From contig CAMWMM010000375.1 of the NCBI GenBank assembly GCA_947175285.1, forward strand, positions 1-5,107: a stretch of DNA of 5,107 bases. Direction: 5' to 3'. Made by a program: the position numbers and the translations under genes. The notes below the pieces were generated by a model. It saw nothing but the letters and a program-made list of their open reading frames with translations. It had not been told where the DNA came from and searched no databases. Within the stretch, counting starts at the first letter, position 1, and each line of letters starts with the position of its first letter. The stretch comes from an uncultured Lachnospiraceae bacterium (GTDB lineage Bacteria; Bacillota_A; Clostridia; Lachnospirales; Lachnospiraceae). Shown one piece after another: positions 1 through 5,107 of this stretch.

Positions 1-1
1 T

Positions 2-625
2 CTGGGCGCTGTCATAGAAGTGGCTTCCGGTATGAAATTCGGCGAATTTTTATCAAAGAGAATCTTTGAGCCGCTCGGCATGAAAGATACCGGATTCTAT
101 GTGCCGCAGGAAAAGCAAAGCCGTCTTGCCAAAGTATATGATGAATCCGATGCCGAACTAAAAGAATTCCATGCGCCGCATCTTGCCGTCCAAAACCGCA
201 TGGAATTTGCCCCTGCTTTTGAATCAGGCGGTGCAGGACTTGTTTCCACAATAGATGACTATGCGGCATTTACGCAGATGCTTCTTAACAGAGGCTCTTA
301 TCAGGGCAAAACATTCCTGTCTCCTAAGACTGTGGAATTTATGACAAATGCGCATTTAACGGATATGCAGCAACGCTATGTGAATCAGTGGGAAAATCTG
401 CCGGGCTTTACTTATGCGAATCTGCTTCGGATTCTGGTTGCCCCCGGCGCAGCAGTCACATTAGGCAGCAAAGGAGAATACGGCTGGGACGGATGGCTTG
501 GCACATATATGACAAACGACCCCGCCCATCAGATGACTCTGCTTATCATGCAACAGAAAACAAACAGCGGCACAACCGAATATACAAGAAGAATCAGGAA
601 TATTCTCTATTCGGCATTGGACTAA
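2..625 (+). CDS. Serine beta-lactamase-like hydrolase (class C/PBP4* type), 5'-truncated by window edge
   Basis: This is the C-terminal 207 residues of a protein whose reading frame is open to the left edge, so the true start lies outside the window; the GTG at position 20 is only an internal codon. The first residues (LGAVIEVASGMKFGEFL, then EPLGMKDTGFYVP) match the stretch that follows the catalytic YxN motif in the Pfam Beta-lactamase family of penicillin-binding-like esterases and peptidases. The third active-site element (KTG or HxG/WGG in relatives) is probably the GWDGWLGTYMTNDP segment, around residues 161-174 of the visible part. The nucleophile motif SxxK and YxN should lie upstream and cannot be checked. 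Members act as esterases, D-amino-acid peptidases or cell-wall-related hydrolases, and the substrate cannot be predicted. There is no sign that it is a drug-resistance enzyme. The gene ends at TAA 623-625, right before a hairpin terminator. The family call is firm; the function is open. Confidence 0.86.
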   Translation: MGAVIEVASGMKFGEFLSKRIFEPLGMKDTGFYVPQEKQSRLAKVYDESDAELKEFHAPHLAVQNRMEFAPAFESGGAGLVSTIDDYAAFTQMLLNRGSYQGKTFLSPKTVEFMTNAHLTDMQQRYVNQWENLPGFTYANLLRILVAPGAAVTLGSKGEYGWDGWLGTYMTNDPAHQMTLLIMQQKTNSGTTEYTRRIRNILYSALD

Positions 626-637
626 ATTCTAAGCAAC

Positions 638-673
638 AAAAAACTCTCAACACGATTATGTTGAGAGTTTTTA
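638..673. terminator. Bidirectional rho-independent terminator between convergent genes
   Basis: A 14-bp stem pairs 639-652 (core CTCTCAACA) with 659-672 (core TGTTGAGAG) around a 6-base loop, CGATTA. The A-run at 638-643 and T-run at 668-672 give a U-tract on either strand. It therefore can end the beta-lactamase-like gene on the plus strand (stop at 625) and the convergent minus-strand gene (stop at 692). The stem is perfect and placed exactly between two stop codons. Confidence 0.9.
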
Positions 674-691
674 TTTCGTTTCAATTACAGC

Positions 692-1309
692 TTAGTTGTT
701 TGTTGTAAGTCCCGCATCTTCAGCCATCTTATCGAAACCTGCCATAACAGCATCATATGTTTGTTTAGAGATATCAGGCAACTTACCGCCCCATGTCTTC
801 TCTGCCTGCTCGTATCCTTTCTTGAATGCTGCACGCATTTTTTCAATCTGGCTCGGATCTCCGCCTGTCAATGCCGTAGCAAAATCAAGAATACGCTCTG
901 ATGTCTGTTTTACACCCCAGTAACCATCTTCTGAGATATCTTTTTCCGCCTGTGCTTTTGTAGCTGCGTCCACTGTAAAGTTTCCGCTTGACAAAATGTC
1001 CCAGATACCATTTGCCTTATTGTAGGTACTGCCCTGCTGTGACAGCATCTTATTTACGATATCCTGTAACTGCTGCTGTCTGCTTTGCTGGTCTGCTTTC
1101 ATTTTAGCAACTAAATCCGTATTCTGTGTATATGTCTTTTTTGTGGAAGAAGTTGTTGCTGCATTCTTTGACTGCTCATAAACAACACCAGTTTCTTTTT
1201 CATTAGACGCTGCTGTTGTCTGCTCTTTTTCTGTTACAGAAGCAGGCTGGCTTGTCTGGTAAGCTGTTTCGTAAGTGCTTGTTGAATTGGTAACTCCGTT
1301 TACGCTCAT
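692..1309 (-). CDS. Uncharacterised 205-residue protein, probably of the flagellar (sigma-28) regulon
   Basis: I do not recognise a defined function. The chosen start is ATG at 1309-1307 (MSVNGVTNSTSTYETAY), because a near-perfect AAGGAGGGA sits 7 bases upstream of it; a start at 1339 would place that RBS inside the gene. Residues 1 to about 60 are low-complexity, rich in Ser, Thr, Gln, Glu and Ala, and probably disordered. Residues about 70-105 are Gln-rich and helical (KADQQSRQQQLQDIVNKML). The C-terminal half looks compact and conserved: SEDGYWGVKQTSERILDFA, then a GGDPSQIEKMRAAFKKGYE segment, a WGGKLPDI segment, and TYDAVMAGFDKMAEDAG. From memory this resembles clostridial proteins loosely labelled 'hydrogenase-4 component G' and DUF5610-like proteins; that was not searched. 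There is no signal peptide or membrane segment. A sigma-28-like promoter lies about 65 bases upstream, which points to a motility-linked role. It ends at the shared terminator 638-673. Confidence 0.85.
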   Translation of the reverse strand: MSVNGVTNSTSTYETAYQTSQPASVTEKEQTTAASNEKETGVVYEQSKNAATTSSTKKTYTQNTDLVAKMKADQQSRQQQLQDIVNKMLSQQGSTYNKANGIWDILSSGNFTVDAATKAQAEKDISEDGYWGVKQTSERILDFATALTGGDPSQIEKMRAAFKKGYEQAEKTWGGKLPDISKQTYDAVMAGFDKMAEDAGLTTNN

Positions 1310-1314
1310 GTTTA

Positions 1315-1323
1315 TCCCTCCTT
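1315..1323 (-). promoter_or_regulatory. Strong ribosome binding site that sets the start at 1309
   Basis: On the minus strand the sequence is AAGGAGGGATAAACATG. The AAGGAGG core (1323-1317) is 7 bases from the ATG. It decides in favour of the 205-residue protein over a 10-residue longer reading frame from 1339. Confidence 0.9.
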
Positions 1324-1375
1324 GGAAAATTTGATTCAAACTTAGAATCTGCTGATTCCGTCATTTCTGTATATT

Positions 1376-1403
1376 ATATCGTACTGTCATTTATAAAACT
1401 TTA
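1376..1403 (-). promoter_or_regulatory. Sigma-28 (SigD/FliA)-like flagellar promoter
   Basis: Reading the minus strand, TAAAGTTT (1403-1396) is an exact match to the classical enterobacterial sigma-28 -35 box. CGATAT (1381-1376) matches the core of the -10 box GCCGATAT/GCCGATAA. The distance from TAAA to CGATAT is 18 bases, one more than the commonest spacing and within the range accepted for Bacillus SigD sites. The two bases before CGATAT are TA instead of GC. A perfect vegetative TATAAT (1378-1373) overlaps the -10, but at 16-18 bases upstream of it there is no TTGACA-like box, so sigma-28 is the better reading; dual use is possible. The predicted leader is about 60 bases. Confidence 0.62.
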
Positions 1404-1510
1404 GGGCTGGCAGGAAATTTTTTCATCTTTTTATAACAAATATATGACCGCTCATGACACATAATATCTATTTCATAAATATTGGAAAACATTTCTCCTG
1501 CATCTGTACC

Positions 1511-1524
1511 TGTTTTCGATAAAA
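1511..1524 (+). promoter_or_regulatory. Possible cre-like/LacI-family operator overlapping the promoter spacer
   Basis: TGTTTTCGATAAAA is an imperfect dyad with a central CG. It agrees with the Gram-positive cre consensus TGWAANCGNTNWCA at 8 of the 11 specified positions. It lies directly upstream of the extended -10 of a sugar hydrolase operon, where CcpA or a local LacI-type repressor would be expected to act. The mismatches, including the C of the right-hand CA, keep this tentative. Confidence 0.3.
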
Positions 1525-1533
1525 TGGTATACT
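1525..1533 (+). promoter_or_regulatory. Extended -10 promoter for the GH42-esterase operon
   Basis: TGGTATACT is a TG-N extended -10 with TATACT differing from TATAAT at one base. No good -35 is present: with a 17-base spacer the hexamer is TGTACC. This is as expected when an extended -10 or an activator carries recognition. Transcription would begin near 1540, giving a leader of about 30 bases before the ATG at 1571. Confidence 0.6.
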
Positions 1534-1560
1534 GAAAATACTATTATAAAAAGGAAAAGT

Positions 1561-1566
1561 GAGGGA
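1561..1566 (+). promoter_or_regulatory. Ribosome binding site that favours the ATG at 1571
   Basis: GAGGGA lies 4 bases (6 from the GAGG core) before ATG 1571. The alternative GTG start at 1559 has AAAGGA only 3 bases ahead, too close for good initiation, and would add only MRDI ahead of a sequence that already begins as GH42 proteins usually do. Confidence 0.65.
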
Positions 1567-1570
1567 CATT

Positions 1571-3586
1571 ATGATTGCAGACAGCAGAATACAAAAAATT
1601 TTATACGGCGGCGACTACAATCCCGAACAGTGGCCGGAAGAGGTATGGGAAGAGGACATGCGTCTCTTAAAACTTGCGCATATCGACATCATCACCTTAA
1701 ACGTCTTTAGCTGGGCGTCTCTTCAGTCGGACGACGACGTCTATCATTTTGAACAGCTTGATAAAATTATGGAATTAGCATACAGCAACGGACTGAAAGT
1801 ATGTCTTGCTACTTCCACTGCCGCGCATCCCGCGTGGATGGCAAGAAAGCATCCCGATATTCTCAGAACGGAATTTAACGGAATGAAGCGCAAATTCGGC
1901 GGCCGTCACAATTCCTGTCCAAACAGTCCCACCTATCATAAATATGCAAAAGCGCTTGCAGGAAAACTTGCCGAACGCTATAAAAAATATGACAATATTG
2001 TCGCATGGCATATTGCCAATGAATTTGGCGGAAGCTGCTACTGCGAAAACTGCGAACGCGCCTTTCGGGTATGGCTGAAAGATAAATACAAAACGATAGA
2101 TGAAGTTAACCGGGTATGGGATACCGCATTTTGGGGACATACTTTTTATGATTTTGACGATATTGTTCTGCCGAATATGTTATCGGAGCACTTTGAGCCT
2201 AACAGAACTACTTTTCAGGGTATTTCACTGGATTACAGAAGATTTAATTCCGAAAGCATCTTAAACTGCTTCCGACTGGAATATGACACGATTCATGCCA
2301 TTACACCGGACATTCCGATTACCACGAACCTGATGGGCGCTTATCAGGAGTTAGACTATCAGATGTGGGCGAAATATATGGATTTTATTTCATGGGATAA
2401 TTATCCGGCAGTCGGTTCTCCGATTGCGGAAACAGCGCTGAAACATGATTTGATGCGCGGTTTAAAACAGGGTATGCCGTTTGCCTTAATGGAGCAGACG
2501 CCGAGCGTCACAAACTGGCACCCCTACAACGCCCTCAAACGTCCGGGCGAGATGCGTCTTTTAAGTTATCAGGCTGTCGCACACGGTGCGGACACCGTCA
2601 TGTTTTTCCAGATGCGCCGCAGCATCGGTGCATGTGAAAAATATCATGGTGCTGTTATTGACCATGTCGGTCACGAAAATACGAGAGTCTTTCGGGAAAT
2701 AGCGCAGCTTGGTGCGGAACTGGAAAAAATAGGTTCCCTCACACTGGGCGGCAGAACATCCTCCAAAGCTGCTATTGTCTTTGACTGGGATAACTGGTGG
2801 GCAACGGAATATTCGGCAGGTCCGAGTATTCATCTTCATTACTTTGATGAAATTATGAATTATTACACGGCTTTCTATAATCTCCATATCCCTGTGGATA
2901 TTATCAGTGTGGAAGACGACCTTTCGCAGTATTCTTTCGTTGTCGCCCCGATTCTTTATATGGTAAAAACCGGCTATGATGAGAAACTGCGTACTTTTGT
3001 AAAAAACGGCGGACGCTTTTTAACCACGTTTTTCAGCGGCTATGTAGATGAGCATGACCTTGTTGATATCGGCGGTTATCCGGGCAGACTGCGGGATATT
3101 CTCGGTATCTGGGTAGAAGAAGAGGACGCCCTGCCGGAAGGATGTGAAAACAGCTTTACCTACAATGAGACTGCCTATCCTGCTACGTTACTCTGCGACC
3201 TTTTACATACGGAAACTGCTGAATCGCTTTGTTCCTACGAGAAAGATTTCTATGCGGGTATGCCCGTGCTGACCCAGAATCCATTCGGAAAAGGATGTGC
3301 TTATTATGTTGCAGTGCGTTCCAATGCTGACTTTTACCGGAACTTTATCCGTGAAATCTGCGAAGAGGCAGGCATTAAGCCCATTATCGATGCGCCGGAA
3401 ACCGTTGAAGTTACCACACGCTGCAATGATAACGGTACTTTCCTGTTTTTCTTAAATCACGATTCGGAAAGCCATGATATCATCTTAAACTGCGGCGGCA
3501 CGGATATTCTGACAGATACATCCTATCAGTCGGGCGATACTCTGACGCTTGCAGCTAAAGGCGTCGCTATTTTACAACAAAAATAA
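1571..3586 (+). CDS. Beta-galactosidase, glycoside hydrolase family 42
   Basis: Complete at 671 residues, within the usual GH42 length of about 650-700. The enzyme releases terminal beta-D-galactose from oligosaccharides with retention; some family members act on alpha-L-arabinopyranosides. The N-terminal TIM barrel (about residues 8-385) opens with the family signature YGGDYNPEQW (12-21). The acid/base is Glu151 in HIANEFGG and the nucleophile is Glu308 in FALMEQTPS. Cys116 plus Cys156, Cys158 and Cys161 (CYCENC) match the zinc site known from the Thermus A4 enzyme. The trimerisation domain starts near residue 398 (KAAIVFDWDNWWATE) and runs to about 600. A short C-terminal beta domain begins near residue 608 (VEVTTRCNDNGTFLFFLNH). 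There is no signal peptide, so it should be cytoplasmic and act on imported sugars. It heads a probable two-gene operon with the esterase 46 bases downstream. All key residues are present and no break was seen. Confidence 0.96.
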   Translation: MIADSRIQKILYGGDYNPEQWPEEVWEEDMRLLKLAHIDIITLNVFSWASLQSDDDVYHFEQLDKIMELAYSNGLKVCLATSTAAHPAWMARKHPDILRTEFNGMKRKFGGRHNSCPNSPTYHKYAKALAGKLAERYKKYDNIVAWHIANEFGGSCYCENCERAFRVWLKDKYKTIDEVNRVWDTAFWGHTFYDFDDIVLPNMLSEHFEPNRTTFQGISLDYRRFNSESILNCFRLEYDTIHAITPDIPITTNLMGAYQELDYQMWAKYMDFISWDNYPAVGSPIAETALKHDLMRGLKQGMPFALMEQTPSVTNWHPYNALKRPGEMRLLSYQAVAHGADTVMFFQMRRSIGACEKYHGAVIDHVGHENTRVFREIAQLGAELEKIGSLTLGGRTSSKAAIVFDWDNWWATEYSAGPSIHLHYFDEIMNYYTAFYNLHIPVDIISVEDDLSQYSFVVAPILYMVKTGYDEKLRTFVKNGGRFLTTFFSGYVDEHDLVDIGGYPGRLRDILGIWVEEEDALPEGCENSFTYNETAYPATLLCDLLHTETAESLCSYEKDFYAGMPVLTQNPFGKGCAYYVAVRSNADFYRNFIREICEEAGIKPIIDAPETVEVTTRCNDNGTFLFFLNHDSESHDIILNCGGTDILTDTSYQSGDTLTLAAKGVAILQQK

Positions 3587-3593
3587 AATAATA

Positions 3594-3607
3594 TGACACG
3601 CGTGTCA
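3594..3607. promoter_or_regulatory. Perfect 14-bp palindrome between the GH42 and esterase genes
   Basis: TGACACGCGTGTCA is exactly self-complementary and starts 8 bases after the GH42 stop codon. It has no T-tract, so it is not a normal terminator. As DNA it has the look of a dimeric repressor or activator site; as RNA it could fold only a 5-bp stem with a CGCG loop. A single half-site, TGACAC, also occurs at 1455-1460 in the promoter region of the operon. The protein that would bind is unknown. Confidence 0.5.
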
Positions 3608-3615
3608 CAAGCAAG

Positions 3616-3622
3616 AAAGGAG
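3616..3622 (+). promoter_or_regulatory. Ribosome binding site of the esterase gene
   Basis: AAAGGAG stands 10 bases before ATG 3633, slightly long but normal for Gram-positive genes. There is no other start with a comparable site nearby, which fixes the esterase N-terminus as MIYQEYQIP. Confidence 0.85.
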
Positions 3623-3632
3623 AATATATACT

Positions 3633-4451
3633 ATGATTTATCAGGAATATCAGATTCCGTCAGAAGACAAAACATCAAAAGCAACATTAACAACCTATCT
3701 GCTCTCTCATTATGATGAAATGGGACTGAAGGAAAGACCGCTTATCATTATCTGTCCGGGCGGCGGTTATTCTTTCCTCTCAAACAGGGAAGCGGAAATG
3801 TTCGCCCTGCAATGGGCGTCTTACGGCTATCACGCCGCCATTCTTCGTTATTCGGTAGCGCCTGCCACTTATCCGACAGCCCTTTTAGAACTGGCACAGG
3901 CTGTCAAAATGATAAAGGAACATGCAAAAGAATGGTATGTTGACCCGGACAAAATATTAATCGAGGGTTCCTCCGCAGGCGGGCATCTTGCCGCTAATTA
4001 CGGTATGTTCTGGAAAAAAGACTTTTTAGCGGAGAAACTCGGAGTTTCTTCGGAAACGCTCCGTCCCGCGGGTCTGATATTAAACTATCCCGTTATTACA
4101 TCCGGAGAATTCGCGCACGAAGATTCTTTCCATAAATTGTTAGGGGAACGCTATGCGGAAATGAAAGACGAGTTATCTTTAGAGAATCAGGTCAATGCAG
4201 ATACGCCCCCCGCTTTTATCTGGACTACAAATGAAGACCGTTCCGTTCCTGCCGAAAATTCTCTTTTATTGGCTCTTGCCATGCGCAGGCAGGGTATTCC
4301 GGTAGAACTTCATATGTACACAAAGGGAGGACACGGACTCGCTCTTGCCGACGAAAGAACCATGCATGCAGACGGCGGCTGTATCGAAAAAGAGTGCCAG
4401 TCATGGATGATGTTGGCACATACATGGATACAGGAAGTGATTCTGAAATAG
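3633..4451 (+). CDS. Alpha/beta-hydrolase esterase (BD-FAE/acetyl-xylan-esterase-like)
   Basis: Complete at 272 residues, typical for the small carbohydrate-esterase type of alpha/beta hydrolase. The oxyanion-hole segment is CPGGGYSF (41-48), in the place of HGGG in relatives. The nucleophile elbow is GSSAGGH (112-118) with Ser114. The acid is probably Asp202 in TTNEDRSVP, and the His is His234 in KGGHGL. Order and spacing fit the Pfam BD-FAE/abhydrolase_3 group, which includes bacterial esterases that remove acetyl or feruloyl groups from plant-type sugars. There is no signal peptide, so it probably works inside the cell on imported oligosaccharides. Its position just behind the GH42 gene suggests it unmasks acylated sugars for that enzyme. 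Substrate is inference; a general lipase or peptidase activity cannot be excluded from sequence. Transcription most likely reads through from the GH42 promoter, and ends at the hairpin 4467-4486. Confidence 0.9.
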   Translation: MIYQEYQIPSEDKTSKATLTTYLLSHYDEMGLKERPLIIICPGGGYSFLSNREAEMFALQWASYGYHAAILRYSVAPATYPTALLELAQAVKMIKEHAKEWYVDPDKILIEGSSAGGHLAANYGMFWKKDFLAEKLGVSSETLRPAGLILNYPVITSGEFAHEDSFHKLLGERYAEMKDELSLENQVNADTPPAFIWTTNEDRSVPAENSLLLALAMRRQGIPVELHMYTKGGHGLALADERTMHADGGCIEKECQSWMMLAHTWIQEVILK

Positions 4452-4463
4452 AAAATTCTGCTG

Positions 4464-4490
4464 AAAAAGAGGGGTTATCCCCTCTTCTTC
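4464..4490. terminator. Shared terminator hairpin of convergent genes
   Basis: AAGAGGGG (4467-4474) pairs perfectly with CCCCTCTT (4479-4486) around the 4-base loop TTAT. On the minus strand the hairpin is followed by TTTTTC, a good U-tract ending the GH3-like gene. On the plus strand the tail is CTTCATTT, weaker, but it follows the esterase stop (4451) closely. The minus-strand stop codon TAA (4477-4475) lies inside the loop, so the last codons of that gene form one arm of the stem. Confidence 0.82.
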
Positions 4491-5107
4491 ATTTGAAAAT
4501 AGCAAAGCTTCACATCTCCTGAAAAACGCAGCTCCAGATTCACGTTTCTGCTCTCTCCCTCTTTCACGGTACAGGAAACCGGTATTTTAACATCCGCATA
4601 GACACACGGCCATGCTGCAATCCTCTCTTCGGTTTCCGGCACCATCAACGGTCCCATAGGCAGCCGGGGATTTCCCACATAAGTTCTCGTATCTCCCTGC
4701 CAGCTTCCTGCCATTTCACCATCCATCAGAATTTCTGCCTGCACACCGCTTTCGCTCATCATATGCAGTGTTATCTCTTCCATTCCATGCTCTATCTGAC
4801 AATCCCGATAATATAAAATTCCCTCTTTGTCTGTCTGCTGCGGTGTTGCTGCCGCATATCCAAACTGCCCTTCCGTCAAAATCATATTTTCGTAATCATC
4901 ATAATGGTCTGCTCCTGTTTTTTGCCACAAATTCCGCACTCCGGTCTGTTTGCCCGGAATGAAAATCTTCTGCATCAGACCGCAGTCTGCACTGGACGCG
5001 CCTGCATAAATATTGTACTCTCCCTCTTCCACCATCAGCGAACGGCTGATAACGTCATAAAAACGAAATTCCTCTACCGGCACCGTTATTTCCACTCTCC
5101 TGCACTC
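4475..5107 (-). CDS. C-terminal part of a probable GH3 glycosidase (FnIII-like plus CBM6-like domain), truncated by window edge
   Basis: The reading frame is open to the right edge, so the visible 210 residues are only the C-terminus; GTG at 5095 is an internal codon. Residues 1 to about 52 carry the ending of the fibronectin III-like domain found at the C-terminus of GH3 beta-glucosidases and beta-xylosidases: VPVEEFRFYDVISRSLMVEE followed by GEYNIYAGASSAD. The remainder, about residues 60-210, looks like a beta-sandwich carbohydrate-binding domain of the CBM6 type: repeated short strands, ITLHMMSESGVQAEILMDGE near its middle, and a closing VNLELRFSGDVKLCYFQMKK. The catalytic GH3 domains would lie beyond the window and cannot be verified. 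The gene converges on the GH42-esterase pair, fitting a shared role in trimming beta-linked oligosaccharides. The FnIII-like call is good; the CBM6-like call is moderate. Confidence 0.72.
   Translation of the reverse strand, partial: ECRRVEITVPVEEFRFYDVISRSLMVEEGEYNIYAGASSADCGLMQKIFIPGKQTGVRNLWQKTGADHYDDYENMILTEGQFGYAAATPQQTDKEGILYYRDCQIEHGMEEITLHMMSESGVQAEILMDGEMAGSWQGDTRTYVGNPRLPMGPLMVPETEERIAAWPCVYADVKIPVSCTVKEGESRNVNLELRFSGDVKLCYFQMKKRG

Noticed and set aside
388..708. A plus-strand frame overlapping the end of the beta-lactamase-like gene
   Set aside because: It runs out of frame through conserved hydrolase sequence and straight through the terminator hairpin, so it is not a plausible gene.
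1310..1339. A 10-residue N-terminal extension of the 205-residue protein (start at 1339)
   Set aside because: The strong AAGGAGG site lies within this stretch and is correctly spaced only for ATG 1309.
1333..1349. Inverted repeat GATTC...GAATC in the leader of the minus-strand gene
   Set aside because: Only 5 bp with a 7-base AT-rich loop; too weak to call a regulatory hairpin or riboswitch.
1404..1510. AT-rich stretch upstream of the GH42 promoter, checked for riboswitches, small RNAs and repeats
   Set aside because: No stable hairpin, no conserved RNA motif and no repeat recognised; only the isolated TGACAC half-site at 1455-1460 was noted.
1775..2140. A 121-codon open frame on the minus strand inside the GH42 gene
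   Set aside because: It lies wholly antisense to well-conserved GH42 coding sequence including the catalytic Glu151 region, has no RBS and no recognisable protein features.
2561..2887. A 108-codon open frame on the minus strand inside the GH42 gene
   Set aside because: Antisense shadow of the junction between the barrel and trimerisation domains; no RBS or family resemblance.
3571..3597. Possible internal promoter (TTTACA ... TATGAC) before the esterase gene
   Set aside because: The spacer is only 15 bases and the -10 is poor, so readthrough from the GH42 promoter is the simpler explanation.
4225..4425. A short minus-strand frame inside the esterase gene
   Set aside because: Antisense to the segment holding Asp202 and His234 of the esterase; no independent support.

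Overview
The window looks like a chromosomal segment from a Gram-positive, probably motile gut anaerobe of the Lachnospiraceae/Clostridia type. This is inferred from AGGAGG-type ribosome binding sites, moderate base composition, family-level resemblance of the proteins, and a sigma-28 (SigD/FliA)-like flagellar promoter. It holds five protein genes, two cut by the window edges. No tRNA, rRNA, insertion sequence or CRISPR array was seen.

Layout, left to right. (1) 2-625 (+): the C-terminal part of a serine beta-lactamase-like (class C/PBP-type) hydrolase. It ends just before a strong bidirectional hairpin terminator at about 638-673. (2) 692-1309 (-): an uncharacterised 205-residue protein with a low-complexity Ser/Thr/Gln-rich N-terminus and a conserved helical C-terminal half. 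It converges on gene 1 and has a strong RBS plus an upstream box pair (TAAAGTTT ... CGATAT) that reads as a flagellar sigma-28 promoter. (3) 1310-1570: a divergent intergenic region. It carries that promoter leftward and, rightward, an extended -10 promoter (TGGTATACT) overlapped by a weak cre/LacI-like dyad. (4) 1571-3586 (+): a complete family GH42 beta-galactosidase with both catalytic glutamates and the Cys cluster for zinc. (5) 3633-4451 (+): a complete cytoplasmic alpha/beta-hydrolase esterase, 46 bases downstream and probably cotranscribed. The short gap contains a perfect 14-bp palindrome. (6) 4475-5107 (-): the C-terminal end of a probable family GH3 glycosidase (fibronectin III-like domain, then a CBM6-like beta domain). 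It converges on the esterase, and its stop codon lies in the loop of the shared terminator hairpin.

How they work together: GH42, esterase and GH3 form a small carbohydrate-degradation locus. None of the two complete enzymes shows a signal peptide, so the picture is cytoplasmic trimming of imported oligosaccharides. The esterase would remove acyl (perhaps acetyl) groups, GH42 terminal beta-galactosyl or alpha-L-arabinopyranosyl residues, and GH3 beta-linked glucosyl or xylosyl residues. The substrate is inference. The motility-linked gene and the beta-lactamase-like gene to the left appear to be separate transcription units.

Nothing here amounts to a clearly new multi-gene system. The points most worth following are the sigma-28-like promoter on an uncharacterised gene, the perfect palindrome between the GH42 and esterase genes, and the terminator with an embedded stop codon.
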